Positions 9,401 through 18,258 are shown, numbered from the stretch's first letter. The stretch: DNA of 64,000 bases from JAGVPT01 sp964384415 (GCA_964384415.1 CAYLMV010000004.1:1-64000), one strand, 5' to 3'. Notes: generated by a model from the letters alone, not told the origin. Program-made: numbers and translations.

Positions 9401-9773
9401 TGTTTTCGTCTTCAAATCATCTGCGCTTCTTGTAGATCCGAATTCCGCCAAGCAGCAGTTCAAGCAAGGTCCCTACGTCGTTCCGAACCCGTATGTGGGG
9501 GCTGCCAGCTTTGAGCCGGCCCCGTTCGAAGTGCAGGGACGGGGCGACCGGAGAATGGAGTTTCGGAACCTGCCGAGGAGCTGTGTCATCAGGATCTACA
9601 CTGTCCGTGGAGATTTGGTGAGAACATTGACGCACGACGGTTCTGTCGAGGGGTTCGTCGCATGGGATTTGCGGACCAAGGACAATTTGGATGTAGCGCC
9701 TGGATTGTATATCTATCAAGTTGACGGCGGCACCGCGGGCACGAGTATCGGGAAATTTGCAATCATCAAGTAA
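6480..9773 (+). CDS. Large surface-exported protein with FN3-like and divergent T9SS C-terminal domains
   Basis: The ATG at 6480 follows AGGGAGA and opens a signal peptide ('MRKYGLVLFILFFMSPSLLHSQ'); the open frame extends further upstream only inside the preceding gene. The mature protein of about 1075 residues has an unrecognised N-terminal half. A calcium-loop-like Asp-rich stretch ('LDGIDNDGDGIIDES', near residue 335) is followed by a fibronectin-III-like segment from about residue 555 ('GDGYVQLRWDDV', 'EGYKVYRSTDYQF'). The end ('VVPNPYV...', 'VRGDLVRTLTHDG', 'APGLYIYQVDGG', 'GKFAIIK') matches the divergent T9SS sorting domain found in Ignavibacteria-type proteins. Its position between receptor and PorV-like gene suggests a surface glycan-binding or receptor-associated role. 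The function is unknown. Confidence 0.75.
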   Translation: MRKYGLVLFILFFMSPSLLHSQLLPVVPSDQRGTSDAERMGTHDANNIATRFWNYGMVGDFYSIDPANVNLAEFHSVEVGGTGMNYSDGITPFVLAKVKQNSGSTAYIMETGYREGQGTSVVFNRIMRFEPRPGYFQKDPGINTLRSVAISSEPKTWPPTWPDKDASWNGRWNGYFGTSTAFAPDQESYTVMDDQFYDSWDYTPDNRDATRHGLGMKIAVRGFQWATPQAGDVIFWHYDVTNESTTDYPQSGSPENIIFGLYMDSGVGGSAQGCDPVPESDDDNAFFNRTNSLGLNLVYTWDTYGHGVDLVSKCSRTGYLGYAYLETPGKSLDGIDNDGDGIIDESRSSGPGQKIVGQQNIIAYLQSHPEKYNLSAFEAYYGKITDRPAYKAGVWWTGDEDMDWVASLNDFGQDGEPNTHDIGEGDGIPTEGEQNFDGTDLHESDQIGLTGFRMWKIGSTQGLPTDGGITFYDNGKQNYPQLFYNFFTNSSPLARFDTAVANNYNVGFLFASGPFTLKAGTQERFSLALAFGWDLNELINTTKVVQAIYNGNYKFATPPPVPTLSAEAGDGYVQLRWDDVAEHSTDPTTGINDFEGYKVYRSTDYQFKDVNTVISARGISQTSNGNPMAQFDLKDGIDGYSTQVVNGLAFYLGTETGLQHSFRDTTVVDGQQYFYAVTSYDFGATIIQGLSGEAFTFYPAENSISVSRTLLGGISLPKNVVAVRPNPRVLGYQPAGTSAITKISGTGIGTVSVKVLSSSLVPADHIMKITFNTSPDSVHPLSYNLIDSTDGDKVIFSTGNDFDALGNGISGLGIQPVVKTLQTYQVDTAHTGFAFGSPTNAQLDIGYMGTWPVNFKRTGFPNSFTITFADSTIDTTYSEHWYDPIIPVKFTIIAHTENGDKKLKFTFFDSNNDSTLSYSSNAEEIDILTGDDSVAADQRLTWRVRLKNATASTKTPGKGDVYEFKTILPFSWNDVFVFKSSALLVDPNSAKQQFKQGPYVVPNPYVGAASFEPAPFEVQGRGDRRMEFRNLPRSCVIRIYTVRGDLVRTLTHDGSVEGFVAWDLRTKDNLDVAPGLYIYQVDGGTAGTSIGKFAIIK

Positions 9774-9785
9774 CAGAGGACAACT

Positions 9786-10796
9786 ATGACAAAAGGAATT
9801 GCAGTGTTCTTCGCTCTGCTTGTCCTCGCAGCGACTCAGGCACAAGCACAATCCAAAACAGGCACTACTGTGGGAGCGTTTCTCTCTATCGAACCGAGCG
9901 CTCGCATCGCCGGAATGGGGAATGCAGGGGTGACTAACTACGGCGAACCTGAAGCTGCGTACTATAATCCGGGCAGCGTCGGCTTTCTTCACGGAAATTC
10001 GGCCGAGTTCACGCACAGCCTGTGGCTTGCCGATATCACGTACGACTATGGAGTACTGACATTCGAGGTCGGGAACGCGGGCAATTTCTATGCAACGATG
10101 ACGTCTCTGAATTCGGGCGATATCGACGTGCGGACGGTTGCGCAACCTCTCGGCACGGGCGAACGCTATACTGTTTCGGATGTCGCCGTTGGAGTCGGGT
10201 TCGCGCGCCAGATTTCGGAGCGGTTTTCCGCCGGCTTAGAATTGAACTACATCCAGGAGACCATTTGGCACAGCGCCATGGGCGCGTATTCCATCAGCGT
10301 CGGAACGATCTACAGGATGTCGCCGGATGGGTTTCATCTGGGGGCCAGCATCTCCAACTTCGGGACGCGCGGCAAGTTCGACGGACGAGATTTGCGCGTA
10401 CTCTACGACCAGAACATCGCAACGAACGGAGACAACGGAAACCTTCCGGCGGAATTATATACCGACAATTTTCCCTTGCCGATCATGCTCCGCATCGGTG
10501 TTGGATTGCCGATCAAAGTAGGGGAGGAGGACAAAATCACACTCGCGGCCGACGCGTTTCATCCGAGCGATAACACGGAGAGCGTAAGCTTCGGCGGAGA
10601 GTACCTCTTCCAGAACATCTTTGCCTTGCGCGCAGGCTACCAAAACCTCTTTCTGCAGGATTCCGAAGTCGGTTTGACTCTCGGCGCTGGCATCCAGTAC
10701 GATATGGTGGGGTACAAATTGAACTTCGATTACGGCTGGGCAGATCACGGAAGGCTGAAAGACACACATCGACTCACCGTCGGGCTGTCGTTCTAG
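9786..10796 (+). CDS. PorV/PorQ-family outer-membrane beta-barrel protein
   Basis: This is a 336-aa protein with a signal peptide ('MTKGIAVFFALLVLAATQAQAQ'). The mature start is typical of the family: 'EPSARIAGMGNAGVTNYGEPEAAYYNPG' read in segments, with the barrel ending 'YGWADHGRLKDTHRLTVGLSF'. PorV is the shuttle that carries T9SS cargo to the cell surface in Bacteroidota. Here the gene lies 12 bp after a cargo-type gene and within a locus with two further cargo genes (1754 and 13236). A locus-specific shuttle or surface-attachment protein is a reasonable inference. A good AGAGGA ribosome site precedes the ATG. It could also be a plain transport porin. Confidence 0.8.
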   Translation: MTKGIAVFFALLVLAATQAQAQSKTGTTVGAFLSIEPSARIAGMGNAGVTNYGEPEAAYYNPGSVGFLHGNSAEFTHSLWLADITYDYGVLTFEVGNAGNFYATMTSLNSGDIDVRTVAQPLGTGERYTVSDVAVGVGFARQISERFSAGLELNYIQETIWHSAMGAYSISVGTIYRMSPDGFHLGASISNFGTRGKFDGRDLRVLYDQNIATNGDNGNLPAELYTDNFPLPIMLRIGVGLPIKVGEEDKITLAADAFHPSDNTESVSFGGEYLFQNIFALRAGYQNLFLQDSEVGLTLGAGIQYDMVGYKLNFDYGWADHGRLKDTHRLTVGLSF

Positions 10797-10835
10797 TGCT
10801 CGGCACCGATTTCTAAAAGACAAAAAGAGAAACTG

Positions 10836-13235
10836 TTGAAGACTTCGTACGGACATTTTTCAAAGGACGGAAGAGAGTTTGTGATCACGACGCCGCGGAC
10901 GCCGCGACCTTGGATCAACGTCATCAGCAACGGTGATTACGGGATCACCGTTTCCCAGACAGGGAGCGGATACAGCTGGCGGACGCATGCTCAGCTCAAC
11001 CGTCTCACGCGCTGGGACCAGGACCTTATCAAAGATGAATGGGGGAAATACATCTATCTGCGCGATGAACGGGGCAATGTCTGGTCTGCGGGTTGGAAGC
11101 CCGTGTGTGCGGAACCGGACAAGTATCGATGCAGGCACGGCATCGGATATACCATTATCGAGTCGAGCAATTACGGTATTGAGACTGAACTCCTCGTATT
11201 CCTGCCGGTCGATGAACCGATCGAGATTTGGAAACTGACGCTCCGCAACACTTCAAGAAAAACACGAGTGCTCGATCTCTTCACTTTTTTTGAATGGGCG
11301 CTCGGCCAGTCTCCCGATTGGCACCGGGAGTTTCACAAATCGTTCATCGAGACCGATTTTGATCCGAAGACGCATTCCGTTCTTGCGACGAAGCGCTTGT
11401 GGGAAGTGCCGACGAGCCGGGGACACTGGAACACAGACTGGCCGTATGTGGGGTTCCATTCTGTAGACATGAAGCCCGTTTCCTTCGAAACGGACAAGGA
11501 ATCATTCCTGGGGATGTATGGAAACCAGTCGCACCCAGCAGCCCTTGCGGGGAAACGGCTCAAGCAGATGAAAGGGAACTGGATCGACCATATCGGAAGT
11601 CTCCAGAATCGAGTTACGCTGAGACCAAACGAAGAAAAGACAATCTGCTATACGCTCGGCTGTGCAGGTTCGAAAGAAGAGGCGGCAACGCTTTCCAGAA
11701 AATACCATTCTGCAGTAAATGTCAATAAGGCGTTCGAAAAAGTCCGCGAAAGATGGGGGACGATTCTGCGTACGGTGGAGATTGACACGCCGGACGAATC
11801 GATGAACATCATGGAAAACGTCTGGCTGAAATATCAGGCCATCTCCGGGCGAATGTGGGGGAGAAGTGCTTACTATCAAACCGGCGGGGCGTTTGGATTT
11901 CGTGACCAGTTACAGGACAGCCAGCTCTGGCTTGTTATCGATCCGCAGCGTACAAAGGAGCAGCTGAAGCTGCACGCGAGGCATCAGTTCAAAGACGGAA
12001 CGGTCTATCACTGGTGGCATCCGCTCTCCGAGATCGGCATGAAGAACCAGATTTCCGATAATCTGCTCTGGCTGCCGTATGTCATGAATGCGTATCTCCA
12101 GGAAACAAAGAATTTTTCCGTATTGGACGAGCGTGAACCCTTCGTCGATTTTCAAGAGCCGGCGACGATGTACGATCATTGCGTCCGAGCCATCGACAAA
12201 GCCCTGGAGCGGTTTAGCGTGCGGGGACTCCCTCTTATCGGGGCCGGAGATTGGAACGACGGTCTGAGTGCCGTCGGCCTCGAAATGAAAGGTGAATCAG
12301 TGTGGCTGGGACATTTTCTTCACAGAATCCTGCGTGACTTTGCGGTCATCGGAGAGACCGTCAAGGACAATCAGCGGGCAGAAAATTACAGAACCCGGGC
12401 GCAGAAGTTAAGAGATGTTCTTAATGCGGAGGGATGGGACGGTGAATATTACTTCGGCGCTACGAAGGACTCGGGAGAAAAAATCGGAAGCAGGGAGAAT
12501 GCTGAAGGTTCTGTCTGGCTCAACCCTCAAACATGGGCAATCATCGGCGGCGTTGCAGATGATGAGCGGGCCCGCCAGGTGATGGATGTTGTTGAGAAGA
12601 AGTTGGAGAAGAAGATCGGCCCCCTGCTCCTCTCGCCCGCCTACACGAAGAGCGATTCAGAGATTGGCTATTTGACCCGCTACAGTCCGGGCATGAGGGA
12701 GAACGGCGGCGTGTACACTCATGCGTCCACCTGGGCAGTCATCGCTGAGGCGATGCTGGGAAGAGGGGATGCGGCGTTTCGGATCTACTCGAAGCTGAAT
12801 CCCATCAACCGGGGCAAGGAACCAAATACGTACGTCGCCGAGCCGTATGTGACGTCCGGAAATATCGAAGGGCCGGATTCAAAATTCTTCGGACGCGGCG
12901 GCTGGACCTGGTACTCCGGCTCCGCCACGTGGCTGTTCAAAGTCGGGTTAGAATGGATTCTGGGCGTCCGTCCCACAGTTGAAGGACTTCTTATCGATCC
13001 GTGCATTCCGAAGAAGTGGAGCACCTATACCGTCCGGCGAATGTTTCGCGGCGCAGAATACAACATCGAAGTGAGAAATCCCGGCCATGTCAACTGCGGC
13101 GTTCTGGAGATCTGGGTCGACGGAGAACAGCATTGCATGACGAAGGGGCCGCGGGAAAAAGTGATTCCCCAATTTGATGCTGGGACAAAACATGCGGTTC
13201 TCGCGGTGCTCGGCAAGGCAGAAGGAAACTCCTGA
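10836..13235 (+). CDS. GH94-family glycoside phosphorylase (cellobiose-phosphorylase-like)
   Basis: This 799-aa protein has no signal peptide, so it is cytoplasmic. It has the family layout: an N-terminal beta-sandwich opening like cellobiose phosphorylases ('FVITTPRTPRPWINVISN'), then an (alpha/alpha)6 barrel with 'YYQTGGAFGFRDQLQDSQ' near 347-363 and the catalytic-acid motif 'GAGDWNDGLSAVG' (Asp475). Such enzymes split beta-glucosyl disaccharides or oligosaccharides with phosphate, giving glucose 1-phosphate. The length fits cellobiose/laminaribiose-type enzymes better than the roughly 1100-aa 1,2-beta-oligoglucan phosphorylases, although the linkage cannot be read from sequence. Translation probably starts at TTG 10836: a stop lies in frame at 10794 and no ATG or GTG is available between them. 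The next gene follows with no gap. Confidence 0.88.
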   Translation: MKTSYGHFSKDGREFVITTPRTPRPWINVISNGDYGITVSQTGSGYSWRTHAQLNRLTRWDQDLIKDEWGKYIYLRDERGNVWSAGWKPVCAEPDKYRCRHGIGYTIIESSNYGIETELLVFLPVDEPIEIWKLTLRNTSRKTRVLDLFTFFEWALGQSPDWHREFHKSFIETDFDPKTHSVLATKRLWEVPTSRGHWNTDWPYVGFHSVDMKPVSFETDKESFLGMYGNQSHPAALAGKRLKQMKGNWIDHIGSLQNRVTLRPNEEKTICYTLGCAGSKEEAATLSRKYHSAVNVNKAFEKVRERWGTILRTVEIDTPDESMNIMENVWLKYQAISGRMWGRSAYYQTGGAFGFRDQLQDSQLWLVIDPQRTKEQLKLHARHQFKDGTVYHWWHPLSEIGMKNQISDNLLWLPYVMNAYLQETKNFSVLDEREPFVDFQEPATMYDHCVRAIDKALERFSVRGLPLIGAGDWNDGLSAVGLEMKGESVWLGHFLHRILRDFAVIGETVKDNQRAENYRTRAQKLRDVLNAEGWDGEYYFGATKDSGEKIGSRENAEGSVWLNPQTWAIIGGVADDERARQVMDVVEKKLEKKIGPLLLSPAYTKSDSEIGYLTRYSPGMRENGGVYTHASTWAVIAEAMLGRGDAAFRIYSKLNPINRGKEPNTYVAEPYVTSGNIEGPDSKFFGRGGWTWYSGSATWLFKVGLEWILGVRPTVEGLLIDPCIPKKWSTYTVRRMFRGAEYNIEVRNPGHVNCGVLEIWVDGEQHCMTKGPREKVIPQFDAGTKHAVLAVLGKAEGNS

Positions 13236-14819
13236 ATGAAAAAGTTCTTGAGATCGCTTACGGTTTTTGCTTTGTGCGCATTGGCAACCGGAGCGTCGGC
13301 GCAGACCACCGATGCTCTGCTGGATTCCATCCAGCATGGAGCTTTCAATTTTTTCTGGAAGGAGGCAAATCCCGCCAACGGTCTGATCAAAGACCGCAGC
13401 GCGCAGAATGCTCCGTGCAGTATCGCCTCTCTCGGTTTTGGACTGAGCGCGATCTGCATCGGAGTTGATCACGGGTGGGTGAGTCGGGAAGCTGCACGCG
13501 ACCGGGTGCTCACAGCGCTTACCACGCTCTGGCTTTCTCCGCAAGGAGGCGGAGAAAACGGGTATGCCGGCGAGTTTGGATTGTTTTATCACATGCTTGA
13601 TATGAGTACAGCAACCCGCACATGGAACAGTGAACTCTCGACGATCGACACGGCGCTCCTTCTCGCGGGGATCATCGATGCGCGTCAGTATTTTGACGGC
13701 ACCGATTCGCTGGAGACTCGCGTGCGCAGCCTTGCCGATTCGATCTACTACCGGATGGATTGGAACCTCATGCGAAACTACAATCCCGGTATTCTCATGG
13801 CATGGCAGCCGACGACCGGGTTTGCAGGATATGGGCAATGGGTTGGATATTGCGAAGCCTCCATCATGTACCTTCTGGCGCTCGGTTCGCCGACGCATCC
13901 GATAGATTACGACGGCTGGCTGACGTGGACACACGGCTATTCGTATGCGACAGAGTACGGGCAATCATATGTTGTATTTCCGCCGCTCTTTGGCCACCAG
14001 TATTCCCAGTGCTGGATCGACTATCGGAATATTGCCGACGACTACATGCGGGACCATGGGCTGACCTATTTTGAGAATTCCCGCCGGGCAACCTTGGCCC
14101 AGCGCTCCTATTCCATCGCGAACCCCGGCCATCACGCCGGGTACAGCGATTCTCTCTGGGGAATCACCGCAAGCGATGCTCCGGGCGGCTACAGTGCGCG
14201 CGGCGCTCCCCCCGCTCAGGATGATGATGGGACCATTGCACCGACAGCGCCCATAGGCTCCATCGCCTTCGCACCGGAAGTCGTGATCCCGGTGATACAT
14301 AAGATGTGGGATACATATCATGATCAACTCTGGACAACCTACGGGTTCCGCGACGCGTTCAACCTCGATCAGAACTGGTGGGATACCGACGTCATCGGCA
14401 TCGATGAAGGTCCGATGATCATCATGATAGAGAACTACCGGACGCAGAAGGTCTGGAACAGATTCATGCAGAATCCCGACGTTCAACGCGGATTGGCAAA
14501 TGCCAGATTCACTTCGGTGACGGCAGTTCCTCTTTCTATGACATCGCCGAAGGAATTTGCCCTCCTTCAAAACTACCCAAACCCGTTTAATCCGACGACA
14601 CAGATACGCTACGAGCTGCAGGAACGATCGCACGTTCTCGTAAGAGTTTTCAATATTCTTGGCCAGCAGATAGCATTGCTTGCGGATGAAATGCAGGAAC
14701 CCGGAATTCATCGGTACATCTTCCCCGGCCGCGATCAAAATCTGCCGAGCGGTGTCTATGTATACTCGGTGGCTGCAGGCGGAAAAGTGGCGACAAAAAA
14801 AATGGTGTTGATCAAATGA
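13236..14819 (+). CDS. GH144-type (glycoamylase-domain) secreted glucanase with T9SS C-terminal domain
   Basis: This 527-aa protein has a signal peptide ('MKKFLRSLTVFALCALATGASAQ'). A catalytic (alpha/alpha)6 domain of about 410 residues carries family signatures 'FNFFWKEANPANGLIKDRS', 'WNSELSTIDTALLLAG', 'YFENSRRATLAQRSY' and 'IDEGPMIIMIENY'. It ends in a T9SS sorting domain ('LLQNYPNPFNPTTQIRYEL', final 'KKMVLIK'). This pfam10091 group contains the GH144 endo-beta-1,2-glucanases, which release sophoro-oligosaccharides. The sorting domain places it on the cell surface. Its ATG directly follows the TGA of the GH94 gene and its 3' end overlaps the next gene by 4 bp, so the three are translationally coupled. 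Confidence 0.85.
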   Translation: MKKFLRSLTVFALCALATGASAQTTDALLDSIQHGAFNFFWKEANPANGLIKDRSAQNAPCSIASLGFGLSAICIGVDHGWVSREAARDRVLTALTTLWLSPQGGGENGYAGEFGLFYHMLDMSTATRTWNSELSTIDTALLLAGIIDARQYFDGTDSLETRVRSLADSIYYRMDWNLMRNYNPGILMAWQPTTGFAGYGQWVGYCEASIMYLLALGSPTHPIDYDGWLTWTHGYSYATEYGQSYVVFPPLFGHQYSQCWIDYRNIADDYMRDHGLTYFENSRRATLAQRSYSIANPGHHAGYSDSLWGITASDAPGGYSARGAPPAQDDDGTIAPTAPIGSIAFAPEVVIPVIHKMWDTYHDQLWTTYGFRDAFNLDQNWWDTDVIGIDEGPMIIMIENYRTQKVWNRFMQNPDVQRGLANARFTSVTAVPLSMTSPKEFALLQNYPNPFNPTTQIRYELQERSHVLVRVFNILGQQIALLADEMQEPGIHRYIFPGRDQNLPSGVYVYSVAAGGKVATKKMVLIK

Positions 14820-16195
14820 AGAATCGCTTCAACGCACATCTTGGTGTTTGGTGCCTCCTTCTCCTTGTCCATTCGTCGTGGTCCCAGACGACTTCAACGA
14901 CGGGTCCCTTCATTGATACCCTTCAGAATCGCACGATACAGTGGTTCCTCGATGTCACGCCGCGGGAAACCGGATTCACGCCGGACCGGTGGCCCACGCC
15001 GTCGCCGTCGAGCATCGCCGCTGTAGGGTTTGCACTGACGACGTATCCGATTGCTGTCGATCGAAAGCTCATCACCAGGAACGATGCTGCGGCCCGCACT
15101 CTCAATACGCTCCGTCATTTGTGGAACCTGCCGCAAAGCGCAAGCGCCGATGCAACCTCCGGCTACAAAGGCTTCTTCTATCACTTCATCGACACGAAGA
15201 CGGGACTTCGCGCGTGGAACTGTGAACTTTCGACGATCGATACAGGCATCCTGATGGCCGGCGTTATTTTTGCCCAGTCGTTTTTTGACCGGAACGATCG
15301 TCAAGAAAAAGAGATACGAGCCATGGCCGATTCCTTGTTTCAAAGGGTCGACTGGCAATGGGCGATGAACGGTCAAAAGGGAGTCGTGATGGGATGGACG
15401 CCCGAAGAAGGATTCCATCATTCCATATGGCACGGCTATAATGAAGCCATGATCCTGTATGTTCTTGCTCTTGGATCTCCAACACATCCGGTTCCGGAGA
15501 CTGCATGGAATGCCTGGACCAGCACCTATTTGTGGGCTGACTATTACGGCCAGGCTCACGTCGCCTTCATGCCTCTCTTCGGGCACCAATACTCGCAGGC
15601 ATGGATAGATTACAGGGGAATCAAAGATTCATACATGCAGAAGAAAGGGATCGATTATTTTGAGAATTCTCGCCGCGCGACGTACGTTCACCGGGAATAT
15701 GCGCGAAAGAATCCGAATCACTGGATCGGTTATTCCGATTCCGTGTGGGGCATGACCGCGTGCGATGGACCACTGGATACGACGATGACTGTGGAAGGGC
15801 GCAGCCGGCTGTTTCGTTCATATTCAGCCCGCGGAACCGGAGCTGAAGAGGAGGTTGATGATGGAACGCTTTCACCCTGTGCGGCGGCCGGGTCCATTCC
15901 GTTTGCCCCGGAAATTTGTATTCCAGCACTCACGGCGATGAAAAATGTGTACGGTGACAAACTTTGGACGCGCTACGGTTTTGTCGATGCGTTTAATCCT
16001 ACCTTTCTTACTCCTTCGACTCCCGGCGGCTGGTTTGATCATGACTACCTCGGCATTGACCAGGGGCCCATCGTTCTGATGATTGAAAATTATCGAACTG
16101 GCTTCGTATGGGAAGTCATGAAGAAGAATCATTATATTGTGACCGGCTTGAAAAGAGCAGGGTTTACGGGCGGATGGCTGGAAACAAAGAAATAG
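14816..16195 (+). CDS. Second GH144-type glucanase, without sorting domain
   Basis: This 459-aa paralogue of the preceding gene overlaps it by 4 bp (ATGA). It has a signal peptide ('MKNRFNAHLGVWCLLLLVHSSWSQ') and the same landmarks ('WNCELSTIDTGILMAG', 'GYNEAMILYVLALGSPTHP', 'YFENSRRATYVHREY', 'IDQGPIVLMIENYRTG'). It stops right after the catalytic domain, with no T9SS tail. It should therefore stay in the periplasm and could process oligosaccharides imported by the TonB receptor, while its neighbour works outside. The two clearly arose by duplication but have diverged considerably. The exact substrate is inferred from family membership only. Confidence 0.83.
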   Translation: MKNRFNAHLGVWCLLLLVHSSWSQTTSTTGPFIDTLQNRTIQWFLDVTPRETGFTPDRWPTPSPSSIAAVGFALTTYPIAVDRKLITRNDAAARTLNTLRHLWNLPQSASADATSGYKGFFYHFIDTKTGLRAWNCELSTIDTGILMAGVIFAQSFFDRNDRQEKEIRAMADSLFQRVDWQWAMNGQKGVVMGWTPEEGFHHSIWHGYNEAMILYVLALGSPTHPVPETAWNAWTSTYLWADYYGQAHVAFMPLFGHQYSQAWIDYRGIKDSYMQKKGIDYFENSRRATYVHREYARKNPNHWIGYSDSVWGMTACDGPLDTTMTVEGRSRLFRSYSARGTGAEEEVDDGTLSPCAAAGSIPFAPEICIPALTAMKNVYGDKLWTRYGFVDAFNPTFLTPSTPGGWFDHDYLGIDQGPIVLMIENYRTGFVWEVMKKNHYIVTGLKRAGFTGGWLETKK

Positions 16196-16310
16196 CTTTT
16201 TCCTCCCTTTTCCTGATTGACGAACCGAAAGCGCATTGCACCTCTCGCTGAGGCTTCTTCATACCTGATGTCGATCAACTTTCTTTCACCATTGAAACGG
16301 CTGAGAGCCG

Positions 16311-16325
16311 ATTTGTCAGACAAAT
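16311..16325. promoter_or_regulatory. 15-bp palindrome just upstream of the GH43-type gene
   Basis: ATTTGTC-A-GACAAAT forms a perfect 7-bp inverted repeat around a single A, 6 bp before the first possible ATG at 16332. It could be an operator or a translation-control hairpin. It does not resemble the LacI operator at 550-598. Confidence 0.35.
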
Positions 16326-16331
16326 TGTCGA

Positions 16332-18140
16332 ATGAGGCTAAAACTGATCATGGAAAAAATCTCCTCTGTGAGCGCTGGAAGACTGCCGCTCTTCGTGCTC
16401 ATCTTTTTCCTGATGCTCATGGCAGCGAGAGAATCTCTACAGGCCCAGCCGTCGGCCATTACCACCTACTGCAATCCGATCGACATCAACTATCAATACA
16501 ACTTCGAGCAGATCAACGAAAACATATCATACCGCTCCGGCGCCGACCCGGTGATCGTGAACCACAACGGTGAGTATTATCTCTTCGTGACAAATTCGGG
16601 GGGTTGGTGGCATTCAAAGGATCTGCTCCGCTGGGAATATGTTGTGCCGGACAAATGGCCGATGGAAGATATCTGTGCGCCGGCCGCATTGTCGGTCCGC
16701 GATACGCTTTATTTATTCCAATCCACTTTCATTCCGCGGCCGATCCTGTTTAGCACCAAACCTGAAACGGGACACCTTCAGTTCTTCAACCGGCTTATGC
16801 CTGATCTTCCGGACTCCGTCAAGGGTCCATGGGACCCGGATATTTTCTGGGATGCGGAAAAAGATCGGTGGTACCTCTATTGGGGCTCCTCAAATCTCTA
16901 TCCCATTTACGGCATCGAGCTGGACCATCACAACCGGTTGGTGTACAGCGGAAAACCAAAGGAACTGATCTATCTGCATCCCGAGCGCCACGGATGGGAA
17001 AGATTCGGTCAGGACCACACTGGGACGATCAATCCCTATGTGGAAGGGGCCTGGATGACCAAACATGAGGGCAAGTATTATCTCCAGTATGCGGCTCCCG
17101 GAACGGAATACAACGTGTATGCAAACGGTACGTATATTGGAGACGATCCTCTCGGTCCCTTCACCTACGCTCCCTATAATCCCGTCTCCTACAAACCAGG
17201 GGGTTTTATGGCGGGGGCGGGCCACGGAAACACGTTCCAAGACAACTACGGCAATTACTGGAACACCGGAACGCCCTGGATCGGATTCAACTGGACCTTC
17301 GAGCGCCGCATCGCGATGTTCCCGACTGGTTTCGATTCCGACGGCCAGATGTACGCCAATACTCGCTTTGGAGATTTTCCGCAAACGTTGCCGAAGTCAC
17401 GCTGGACAAAAAGCGATGATCTGTTTGCCGGCTGGATGCTGCTCTCATACAAGAAACCCGTCGCCGCCTCGTCCGCTCGCGATACCTTTTATGCCAGCTG
17501 CGTCACTGACGAGAATCCGCGGACGTTCTGGGTGGCCGCCGCAAACTCACCGGCCGAATGGCTTGCGATCGATCTTGGGCATGTTGACGACATCAAAGCA
17601 GTGCAAGTGAATTATGCCGATTACAAATCGAATATTTTTTCGAGCGATTCGACGATCTACACGCGATTCACAATCTCATCCTCTGTCGACGGAAAAGAGT
17701 GGAGAACAATCGCCGATCTTTCGAAAGAAAATCGAGATCGCCCGAATGCCTACATTGAGTTGCCGTCGACGGTGAAAGCGCGGTACATTCGATACAATCA
17801 TCTCTACGTTGCGTCCCCCAATCTTGCCATCAGCGATATTCGTGTCTTCGGATACGGCGGCGAGCGGCTTCCCGATCCGCCTGCAGGCTTCTCCGTTCGC
17901 AGGGAAACGGACAGGCGGAATGCGATTGTTCAATGGAAGGGAGTTCCGGGGGCCGTTGGCTACAACATTCGCTGGGGGATACGGAGAGACAGACTGTATG
18001 AAACGTACCAGGTTTTTGCAGACATGGAGACGAAACTCGAAATCCGGGCGCTCACCACTGAACAAGGATATTACTTTGCCGTTGAGACCTTTAATGAAAG
18101 GGGAGTCTCGGCGCTCAGTGAGGTCGCAGTTTGTCCCTAG
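16332..18140 (+). CDS. Secreted GH43-type beta-propeller glycosidase with discoidin and FN3 domains
   Basis: This protein is up to 602 aa. The first ATG (16332) or the ATG at 16350 ('MEKISSVSAGRLPLFVLIFF') opens a signal peptide ending near 'LQAQ'. A five-bladed propeller domain (about 45-380) has the family's acidic landmarks: 'GADPVIVNHNGEYYLF' (base Asp), 'GPWDPDIFWDAEKDRW' (middle Asp) and 'VEGAWMTKHEGKYYLQY' (catalytic Glu). A discoidin/F5-8-type carbohydrate-binding domain (about 385-510) and a fibronectin-III-like C-terminus (about 520-602) follow. GH43-clan enzymes remove arabinose, xylose or galactose units, so this is probably a side-chain-removing enzyme. No T9SS tail is present, suggesting the periplasm. 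The upstream 136 bp hold a palindrome but no clear promoter. Confidence 0.78.
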   Translation: MRLKLIMEKISSVSAGRLPLFVLIFFLMLMAARESLQAQPSAITTYCNPIDINYQYNFEQINENISYRSGADPVIVNHNGEYYLFVTNSGGWWHSKDLLRWEYVVPDKWPMEDICAPAALSVRDTLYLFQSTFIPRPILFSTKPETGHLQFFNRLMPDLPDSVKGPWDPDIFWDAEKDRWYLYWGSSNLYPIYGIELDHHNRLVYSGKPKELIYLHPERHGWERFGQDHTGTINPYVEGAWMTKHEGKYYLQYAAPGTEYNVYANGTYIGDDPLGPFTYAPYNPVSYKPGGFMAGAGHGNTFQDNYGNYWNTGTPWIGFNWTFERRIAMFPTGFDSDGQMYANTRFGDFPQTLPKSRWTKSDDLFAGWMLLSYKKPVAASSARDTFYASCVTDENPRTFWVAAANSPAEWLAIDLGHVDDIKAVQVNYADYKSNIFSSDSTIYTRFTISSSVDGKEWRTIADLSKENRDRPNAYIELPSTVKARYIRYNHLYVASPNLAISDIRVFGYGGERLPDPPAGFSVRRETDRRNAIVQWKGVPGAVGYNIRWGIRRDRLYETYQVFADMETKLEIRALTTEQGYYFAVETFNERGVSALSEVAVCP

Positions 18141-18258
18141 GTATCGCCGGCTCGGCGGCGGAAAATCATTGGGCTTGTGTTGAGCATCCTCTCACACCCC
18201 AGATGCTGAAGATGGTTCGCTCAATCAGATTGACTCAAACGGAATAGGAGAAAATGGA

